Below, one piece after another: positions 1-6,800 of a stretch of DNA of 10,921 nucleotides. Under the pieces are notes generated by a model. It was given only the letters and a program-made list of their open reading frames with translations, had not been told where the DNA came from and made no database searches. Source of the stretch: Podila epigama. Lineage: Eukaryota > Mortierellomycota > Mortierellomycetes > Mortierellales > Mortierellaceae. The first letter of the stretch is position 1. Every line of letters begins with the position of its first letter. The stretch covers positions 1 through 10,921 of the forward strand of contig JAAAVE010000546.1 in NCBI GenBank assembly GCA_015679605.1. The letters run 5' to 3'. Position numbers and translations under genes: made by a program.

Positions 1-715
1 CCAGTCTTTGCCTCGGTGTCGCGAACAATCTCTTCACGGATCAGGTTAAAGTCGGTATACTTGACACCGGGCTGATGCAAGAACTCGCCCCACTCTTCGG
101 GTTCCTTCTTGGCATCGCCATCCTTGTCGTCTTCTATAGCATCGTTATAATGGATGTAGTGGATCATTAGTAGGAAGAAGAAAATACGTTTTTCAACGTT
201 TGGGCTTTCGTCCTTGGCACACTCCATTTTCAATTTTTTCGAGTAATCCACACATGGTCTTGGCGGAGAACACAGGCGACTTGCGACCGTTATCAAATAA
301 AAAAAAAAGAAGAAAAACAGCTATATACTGACTTGCCTTTGGCGTCACCATTCTCACCAGCAGTCGTTGCGGCAGTAGGGGCAGGACGATTGATCAGTTG
401 AAGGACCTAATAGGTGTCAAGTATTAGTACAAAGACGAGGATAACGCGCAGACAACATCAAGTCTTCTTTTTTTTTGCGCCTTGCTATTCCTGCTCTTCA
501 ACAATCCTCTCATCTATTACCAAAGGGCGACGTGTGACGATGCCAGTACCGCGTGGCAAAAAGTCACGACCGACAATGTTTTCGAGGACTGAGGACTTGC
601 CACTGGACTGTGAGCCGATGACGACAATTTGAGGCAGATCGACAGGGTTGTTTACACCAACAGTGGAAAAAGCATCCTGCAGCTTGTTGATTGTGCGGAT
701 GAGAGTTGCATCCAT
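1..715 (-). CDS. VPS1: Vps1-type dynamin-like GTPase, N-terminal part (cut by window edge)
   Basis: This is the N-terminal part of a dynamin-family GTPase that assembles on membranes and drives scission at the late Golgi, endosome and vacuole (known for the family). Exons on the minus strand are 715-521, 406 to 358 or 337, and 133-1; the gene continues past position 1. The start has A at -3 and G at +4. Exon 1 gives exactly 65 codons. It carries the P-loop GSQSSGKS at residues 34-41 and the switch I stretch [12 protein letters not shown] with Thr57. Exon 2 continues VLQLINRPA. Exon 3 has [11 protein letters not shown] followed by [19 protein letters not shown], matching the Vps1/Drp1 G domain. 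A short acidic low-complexity linker ([11 protein letters not shown]) sits before [22 protein letters not shown] and the long linker favour Vps1 over mitochondrial Dnm1. The switch II, middle and GED regions lie outside the window. Confidence 0.9.
134..357 (-). other. VPS1: VPS1 intron 2 with two in-phase 5' splice sites (GT or GC)
   Basis: The acceptor ends at 134 (CTATAG before AAGACG), preceded about 30 nt upstream by CTACTAATG at 173-165, a close match to the fungal branch point. Two donors fit this acceptor in phase 1. One is GTGAGA starting at 357, giving a 224-nt intron. The other is AAAG|GCAAGT, with its GC starting at 336, giving a 203-nt GC-AG intron. They differ by 21 nt, so the second adds seven codons (GENGDAK) to the linker without a frame change. 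A third GT, at 332 (GTCAGT), is out of phase with the acceptor. Intron 1 (520-407) is ordinary GT-AG. The boundary choice is inference. Confidence 0.6.
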
Positions 716-1065
716 AGTGCAGATGTGTCTGTGTGAATGTGAGTGTGCGTGTGTGTTGTTCGTGTGGTCTGTGGGGGGGAAGAATGAAGAAAAGAGAAGA
801 AAAAAAAAGGAATGATGAGCAGAATGAGAGCACAAAAAAAAGAGTAGACAGGAATTTTTTTTTTTTTGTGTGTGTGTTGTGTGGACAACTGCTGACAACT
901 GCTGGCGTTGGCTTTTGTGATTATTGTTTATGGGAATGAATATCGATGTGAGGTGTGTTCCCCTGTGCCATTGTCCATGTTCTGAATGCGTGAATAGGTA
1001 TGTGAATGTGTGTGTGTGAACATGCGTGGGTGTGTTACTGTTTACCAGTGTTTTTCTTCAGCAGG
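716..1065 (-). promoter_or_regulatory. VPS1 upstream region: CA- and pyrimidine-rich 5' flank
   Basis: No convincing gene lies here. On the plus strand the stretch is strongly GT-rich in three blocks (about 724-778, 867-884 and 985-1035), separated by A/G-rich runs (780-846) and a T-run near 855. Read on the VPS1 strand it is therefore CA-repeat and CT/T-rich, a composition common in fungal core promoters and 5' leaders. I see no clear TATA box near the start codon. It is assigned as the VPS1 promoter and 5' UTR only from its position upstream of the start at 715. The open frames that cross it are simple-sequence translations. Confidence 0.4.
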
Positions 1066-1110
1066 AACAACACAATGGCACGGTAGTCGACCGTGCCATT
1101 GTGTATTGTT
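1066..1110. repeat. Inverted repeat, perfect 14-bp stem with 5-nt loop
   Basis: The arm CACAATGGCACGGT at 1071-1084 is the exact reverse complement of ACCGTGCCATTGTG at 1090-1103, with AGTCG as the loop. The stem continues with AACAA (1066-1070) against TTGTT (1106-1110), leaving a two-base bulge (TA at 1104-1105). It lies between VPS1 and PEP12, about 290 nt past the PEP12 stop and 350 nt before the VPS1 start. The function is not known from sequence. Options are a 3'-end or insulating structure for PEP12 transcripts, a palindromic protein-binding site, or the relic of a small inverted-repeat element. Confidence 0.85.
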
Positions 1111-1398
1111 GGCCTGTCACTCAATAATAACATGAACCGGAATAAAAAAAAAACGTCAGATAAAAGTGTAGATTGCAAAGATATTTTTGATTTGAGATGG
1201 AGATGGGCTGGGTATGAAGGAGTGAGTGTAAGGTGGGTAAATCGACAATAATGTCCCATTGACGGGCATGGGACGTGAACCTTGCTCTCGTCAGGGCAGA
1301 TTCCCGTCAGGGCAGAACCAAGGGCAGAACCTAGGGCAGAACCAAGCTGGACTGGACAACAAGACATAATGACAGAGTGACAAAGACAGAAAACAGTT
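1111..1398 (-). other. PEP12 3' flank, probable 3' UTR and termination region
   Basis: This 288-nt stretch follows the PEP12 stop at 1399-1401 on the minus strand. It holds no supported gene. An antisense-looking frame here translates the 12-nt repeat and has no family character. I find no clean AATAAA on the minus strand close to the stop, so the poly(A) site cannot be placed. Confidence 0.35.
1309..1344. repeat. 12-nt tandem repeat, three copies
   Basis: Three head-to-tail copies of AGGGCAGAACCA occupy 1309-1320, 1321-1332 and 1333-1344. The middle copy differs only in its last base (T). A diverged extra unit, AGGGCAGATTCC, starts at 1293. The array lies 55-90 nt past the PEP12 stop, so it is probably transcribed in the PEP12 3' UTR. 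It is short enough to be simple slippage. Confidence 0.85.
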
Positions 1399-3125
1399 TT
1401 ATAGGACGGCAAGAACAACGACGGCTGTCACAATCGCTGCAATCATGAGTAGGTAGCACGATTTGCTTTGGGCACTCTTCTGGTGTTCTGCAGCCTCGTG
1501 CAACTCTTCAGCTGCGGCCTCGGTGCTCATGGCGATGGATGTGACATTGGACTCGATAGAATCTACAACATGGATACATAGAAATTACAGAACAGACATG
1601 AGAAAAGGTATTGTACAGGAGAGAAGAGTGAGTGGTCAGTCCATCCATTCATCTTTACCCGTCGACCCGTCCGTAAATAAAAACACGTATGCATTGCAAA
1701 AAAGAAAATAGGTGTGCATTGCATAGACAAGACAAGAAAAGAAAAGAAAAAAGACGGGAAAAAAATATATCTCTCTCTTTACCTAGCATGCCGCCTTGCT
1801 CATGCACCATCGCACCGAGGTCTCTAAAGATCTCGTTCAACTCTGTGATGCCCTGTTCAATCTCACGGATCTCATCTTCGCGCTGCACAATCATGGCCTC
1901 GTTATATTCAAGCTCATTATCAACCACGAGCAGTTGTAGCCGACGTTGAGCATCATCGATCAATGGCTGCTCAGCCTCCTCTTGGCCTTCATCGGCTCTA
2001 GGAAAGTACAGTAGGTAAGAGATAAACGGTTGAGTGAACAATGCAATGTACAGTGATTATCCTTGATGTTGTTGTTCATAGCATTTCGTCAAAGTGTCCA
2101 AGAAACTTACGGGTATTCGTTCTTGGCGACCTGGCGTGCCTTGAAGACAAACTCGCGTTGTTTCTCAGCAGATACCCGTTGAACCTTTTGAAATTCCACC
2201 AGCAGCCTTTGGAAATCCTTGGACACCTTTTGGGTCTCGAGCTTTTTCTGTGTGGTGTGCGCGAGTTGAAGAATAAGAGAGCCAGATTATTAAGAGAAAA
2301 AAATATTCAGGTTAAAGTCGGTGCTACGATATTATGCCGTAAGCAAAAAAGTACGACATCCTTGTATTTTTTTTTTCTTTTCAACTCGTCTTGTTCAACC
2401 CACTCGACGCATTCAACCCAAACGACACATATGGCGCAATTGACCCACTTACTCCAGAACCTTCGTATTTGGAGAGATACTTGATATTCTGGCTGGTTTC
2501 CTTGATCTGAACCCGTAATTGCTCGGTCAACTCTTGGCTACAAAAAGATAAAGACAATTCGTTTTTTAGCTGGATGCAAGACGACAGGTTGATAATCGAT
2601 TGGACCAAGAAAACAAATAAAAATCCTTACAGCTTGGTTCTGACATCGTGTGAATCCTTGTTCGTGCCCAGCCATTCAACAAGGCGTTGAACAGATGTGA
2701 TGTTGGATGAAATACGAAAGACTTGATCCGAGATTTGCTTAATCATGTAGTCATAATCGCCCTGAGGAACTAGGAACATTGTAAAAAAAAATCATTAAAA
2801 GGGTGAATCATTTGTGTGCCTGAAGAAAGAGAATCTAGGAGAGACAAAGGGTCTGCAGTAACCATTGGAAAAATGAAAAATGGATAGGAAAGGGACAGAG
2901 AGAGAGAGAGCATATCCTAAAAAAATCTATAGAAACATAAATAGACGTGAGCGAGAAACAAGATAAAAACAATGTACCTTCACCCACTACGACAATGGTG
3001 TGCCCTGTCGTGTTCCAGGGTTGCGCACCATGGCCACTTTCGTGGATATTGCCGCGCAAGGGGCTCTGGCCATATGAGCCGCGATTGTTGCCGTTCTGTC
3101 TACGTTCAAGATCAGCAAATGACAT
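1399..3125 (-). CDS. PEP12: Endosomal Qa-SNARE, Pep12/syntaxin-7/12 type
   Basis: This is a tail-anchored t-SNARE of endosomes that pairs with Qb, Qc and R-SNAREs to fuse Golgi-derived vesicles with the prevacuolar compartment (family knowledge). Exons on the minus strand are 3125-2978, 2769-2631, 2537-2453, 2247-2111, 1997-1783 and 1562-1399. They sum to 888 nt (295 aa plus stop). All five introns are GT-AG, 93-220 nt, with consistent phase. Residues 1-49 are a polar, Gly/Asn-rich tail. Residues 50-170 have the heptad-rich helices expected of an Habc domain (SDQVFRISSNITSVQRLVEWLG). The SNARE helix spans about 200-262 (VQREDEIREIEQGITELNEI, then FRDLGAMVHEQGGMLDSIES), with Gln237 as the likely zero-layer Q. 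The C-terminal membrane anchor is residues 277-295 (CYLLMIAAIVTAVVVLAVL), leaving no lumenal tail. The start has A at -3. The Pep12 versus Vam3 assignment is not absolute. Confidence 0.9.
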
Positions 3126-3165
3126 TATGAAGAAAGCAAGTGATTTGACAGTGAGTGAGAGAAGA

Positions 3166-3226
3166 ATGGGATGGGATGATGGGATGGGTCAGAGAGATGG
3201 ATGGGATTGGATGGATTGGATGGACG
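3166..3226. repeat. Degenerate GGATG/GGATT short tandem repeat
   Basis: About 60 nt are built from variants of ATGGG, ATGGATGGG and GGATTGGATGGAT. On the PEP12 strand this reads as CATCC repeats, 40-100 nt before the PEP12 start codon, so it is probably in the 5' leader or core promoter. It is low-complexity DNA and shows no clear function. Confidence 0.7.
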
Positions 3227-3371
3227 AGGATAAAAAGAATTTATTTGTGTGTCTGTTTGTCTGTGCTTTTTCTTTTTTTTCTCTCTCAGCTCCCCCTCCA
3301 ATTGCACCTGGACCTGGAGGATTGTGGCCACCAACCGAGGCACAGCAGCAACACGTAACGTGACTTAATGT

Positions 3372-3572
3372 CTACAGGGCGACCATGGCTATGCAGTTGC
3401 GGTGTTGCTTGCTACCACTGCTGCTGCTGCTGCTGTTGATGGCAAAGATGAGGGTGAAGATGATGGCGATGGAGATGATGATGGTGACGAGTATCACTTG
3501 CTTAAGAAAAGCTCTTTGTTCTCGAGGACACTTTGGAACCATCCGTTTCAAATGCCATCCCTCCACTCGCAT
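3372..3572 (-). CDS. Doubtful small single-pass membrane ORF (66 codons)
   Basis: An ATG-initiated frame of 66 codons with a basic N-terminus (KRMVPKCPREQRAFLK), one strongly hydrophobic segment at residues 25-45 (QVILVTIIISIAIIFTLIFAI), and a Ser-rich tail (SSSSSSGSK) ending in CIAMVAL. Positive charges before the segment would put the N-terminus in the cytosol. I do not recognise it. The hydrophobic run comes from a GAT/GAG-rich stretch read antisense (ATC/CTC codons) and the Ser run from a GCT repeat, so it may be a composition artefact. It ends 247 nt before the PEP12 start on the same strand, so it could also be an upstream ORF of that transcript. The plus strand has competing open frames here. 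Confidence 0.18.
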   Translation of the reverse strand: MRVEGWHLKRMVPKCPREQRAFLKQVILVTIIISIAIIFTLIFAINSSSSSSGSKQHRNCIAMVAL

Positions 3573-3889
3573 TGCATTCTTCACAGAAAAAGGGGGGTTT
3601 TTGCAGCGAATAAAAAAAAAGGATGCGACACGCGAAAAAAAAAAAAAAAAAGTGTTCAATTTGCTCATTCCTTTTTTTTTCATTCATTCATTCATCTCAT
3701 TCGTGATCTGCATTCTTTTTCTTCATCTCATCTCATCTTCTTTCCTCCATTCCTTACTCCCAAGAACAAGCTCGCTATCAGGAAGAACATTCTTCGCACA
3801 TTTGGAACAATACCATTTGTAAAGAAGCTTTCACATCATTCAAGCATCAACCAAGCATCAAGTGGAACAGGAAGGAACTGCTGGGGGTC

Positions 3890-6800
3890 ATGCTTGGACA
3901 CCTTCCATCTAGCAACAACAGCAACAACAGTACCAACAACAACATTAGTAATAACAACATCCGTTCCATCCCCATCTCTGCGCCAAATTCAGCGTCCACA
4001 CGGACACTACCTTCCAAATCCATGCCGCAAGATAGCGCGTTGCCTATTTCGAACACAGGCGCCACGCCAGTCTCTTCGAATGGCCCCAACAACACCACTC
4101 TGCCTCGCCCATACAGTCGTAACGGGAACGGTTACCAGCCTCACTCGTATGCTCAGTCAGCTTTGCCCACATCATCTTCAGGCACATCCACACCTACAAC
4201 ATCCATGAGCATGGCAACCTCTTCTTCAGCCCGGTCTTTCATCCGCCCAGGACACGGTGTTCGCCGAGATAGTACCGCCTCCAACTACAGCACCTTGTCA
4301 GAAGTGTAAGTAGAGCATGTAATAAGGCTACATGGTTGATCTTATTCTCAAGGATAGCCAAGTATAACCAAGGATGGCATGAAAAGCGTCAAATCAAGAC
4401 AAAGGCAGACCAGAGCCAACACCAACACCAACAAAGAAATAAGGCGTCTTTTTTTTATTCTTTTTCCTAATCTCATCCAGTTTTTGTTTCAACACACTTT
4501 CAGATCTCAACCATGGACGCGTGCTGATATTGGCTTCAATGGTATTGTTCACAGAGTCAATCAAAAAAGAATGAAAGAAAGTTCAATGTTTATGTTATTA
4601 TCCATCCTTGTGAATATGACAAGGCTTGCTGTTAATAGTCCATCTATCCCATGATTCAACTAGCTATTTCGGGAGTCCTCAACAACCCAACGAAGCGACC
4701 TTCAGCAAGTACAAAGCCTACAAAGACAGACATTCCGCCCGTGACACCAACACCTCTTCGAAAAGTCAAGGCCTCAGAGTTTGACAGTTACATCAAGCAC
4801 ATCTCACCGGTATTTGAGCGTTATCAGAACAATAGGGCAGGATTCAAACCTGCAGAGGACGCACCGAGTCATTCACCCCGATCACCCTTCGGAGCCACAT
4901 TCGAGTCTGTAGGGAATCACTTACAGCAACCTGACATCGTGACGCCCTCCTTTGGACAGACTGCAACCGATCTCATGAGCAGTGCGCGCAACCCTTACTC
5001 TGTCCCAGACATGCCAGAGCTGGATGAACCCGTGCCAATGAAACCGACCATGCCCGACACACCATCCCTCGACACCGTTCCTGCCATCTTCTTCACACCC
5101 GACTTTAACTTTGAAAACCCACGGACGTTTGACCTTGTCTGTGAACAGACCGGGCCTGGCTCAGATGGTCAAGCAAAAGGCAACACGACCTCCATCGCCA
5201 ACAACAGCATTCTGCAGGAGAAGCTCTCACATTACCTGGACACAGTCGAGATTCACCTCATGACCGAGATTTCGCGTCGATCGACCTCCTTCTTTGAGGC
5301 TCTGTCAAATCTACAGGCGTTGCACTCTCAGACACTGGAATGTGTCTCTCAAATCCACGTTCTACGGGCTCAGCTATCAAGGATTGACCATACCCAATCC
5401 AAGCAAGGACTGGAGGTCGTGCAGCTCAAACGGAGGAGGCGAAACTTGGGATTGCTTCACAATGGCATTCGTATGGTCAAAGAGATCAGATCGACGCAGC
5501 CCATGATTCAGGTCGTGCTTGGGAATGGAGATTACTTTGGAGCCCTGGACCTCATCGACGGAGCGCAGCGTGTACTAGTAGAGGGTGATATGAAGTACCT
5601 AGAGGCGACACCTGGATTTGACCCCGATATGAATCTGATCCCATCCTCGACCGCCATCATGCCCTCACCTCGATCGCTCGACATCCGAGGTGTACATGCG
5701 CTTTTGCACTTTGGCGGACAATTGACAGAGATGCGAAAGATGATTGGCAAGATGATGGAGAACGACCTAGTGAACCTCCTGTTGAACGATTTTAGACTTC
5801 GTATCGGGAAACTAGACGTGGCAACCTTGTTGGCCGATCTCAACAAAGTCGACACATCCAATACTCGCTTCACCAAGCCATCGTTCATCCGAGGCATCAA
5901 CCCATTGTTGTCAAAGCAAGTGGAAAGAGAGCAGGATCTGCAGGCCAAGATGCTGCCCCTCGTCCAGGGACTCTTGCGGACAAACAGAGCAGGTGTTACC
6001 CTTCAAACTTATCGAGAGCAGATTATCCAAGAGATCAAGAACATTATCAAATCGGTAACGCTCGCTTTTGTATCTTTGGTCTAGAAAATGGTCTCCTTGT
6101 CTACTTTTTTCTTATTTGTAGCATTCACTAACTCATTTGAACTTCTATCTACGCGTGATTGAATAGCAATATCCACCTCCTGACCCTGCACAGTCGTCAT
6201 CGTCATCCAATATGCCAGCATCTGCGAAAAAGAAGGACCAAATGTATGTCTGGGACAGAAGTGTTTTTTTTAAGGAGCAGGTTGATAGGAAACCTTTTTG
6301 CACAACACTCTAACTCACGATATGCTGAATCCCAAAACACAAAACATGCATATATTTATAGGGCTGCATTGACAAACCAATTGCGGGAAATGGACCCGGT
6401 GACATTTTACAAGATGCTGTCATACATCTACGCGTTCTTGCTTGGAGCACTTCAAAGGATTTCACTCTATCACCAGCTCTTCCTACACTGTGTCCGCAAG
6501 GCAGAGGCAAATGGTCTTGGGCAGCTCATGTTAACAGACGGCTCCTCTTCAGACACCGATAGCGTGATGGAAAGCGCCTCAATTCGCGAGCTCAAGGAAG
6601 GCGACAATGGCCGTGGAGCAGAAGAGTACGATGATGACCAAGAAAATGATCTGGACGAATCCGACACAGAGAGTACTGGATTCAGTTTAGGCACCAATAC
6701 ACCGGGGTCGGTGCACCATCTCCATGGCTCAAGCGCAGCGGCAAACATGCGGAGGATTTCTGCTGCGAATGGAAACAGTGGCGTCCCATCGCCAAGGACG

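Larger units (their letters stand above)
3126..3889. promoter_or_regulatory. Divergent intergenic region between PEP12 and VPS54
   Basis: PEP12 (minus) and VPS54 (plus) start 764 nt apart and point away from each other, so this region must contain both 5' leaders and both promoters, possibly shared. It shows a degenerate GGATG array next to PEP12, a GC-richer island at about 3288-3600, an A17 run at 3635-3651, and a CATT/TCATC-rich stretch at about 3678-3745. The CT/CATC-rich stretch on the plus strand before VPS54 resembles a fungal pyrimidine-rich leader. No TATA box stands out. A pair of leader introns cannot be excluded. Confidence 0.45.

Noticed and set aside
134-236. Open frame continuing through VPS1 intron 2 into exon 3
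   Set aside because: The frame stays open, but the residues are unlike any dynamin, and a branch point (CTACTAATG) and a phase-compatible acceptor mark it as an intron.
485-898. Longer open frame extending VPS1 upstream of residue 1
   Set aside because: The 61 codons before MDATLIRTI are Ser/Phe/His-rich simple sequence with no dynamin similarity. The ATG at 715 has a good context and matches the usual Vps1 start. The downstream end of the same frame runs into intron 1.
1035-1418. Minus-strand frame across the PEP12 stop region
   Set aside because: Its LGSALGSALGSAL part is the 12-nt tandem repeat translated, and the rest is PEP12 3' flank in another frame.
2947-3363. Plus-strand frame with Pro-rich end (APPPIAPGPGGLWPP)
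   Set aside because: It is antisense to PEP12 exon 1 for its first part and then runs through low-complexity DNA. The Pro-rich end looks coding-like, but I could not connect it to any exon; the GT to AG distance to the next block is only about 23 nt.
3402-4208. 268-codon plus-strand open frame
   Set aside because: It starts at a GTG, is built from GCT/GAT repeats and T-rich DNA, and overlaps the VPS54 first exon in another frame. No family character.
5532-5948. 138-codon minus-strand frame inside VPS54
   Set aside because: Antisense shadow of a well-supported Vps54 exon.
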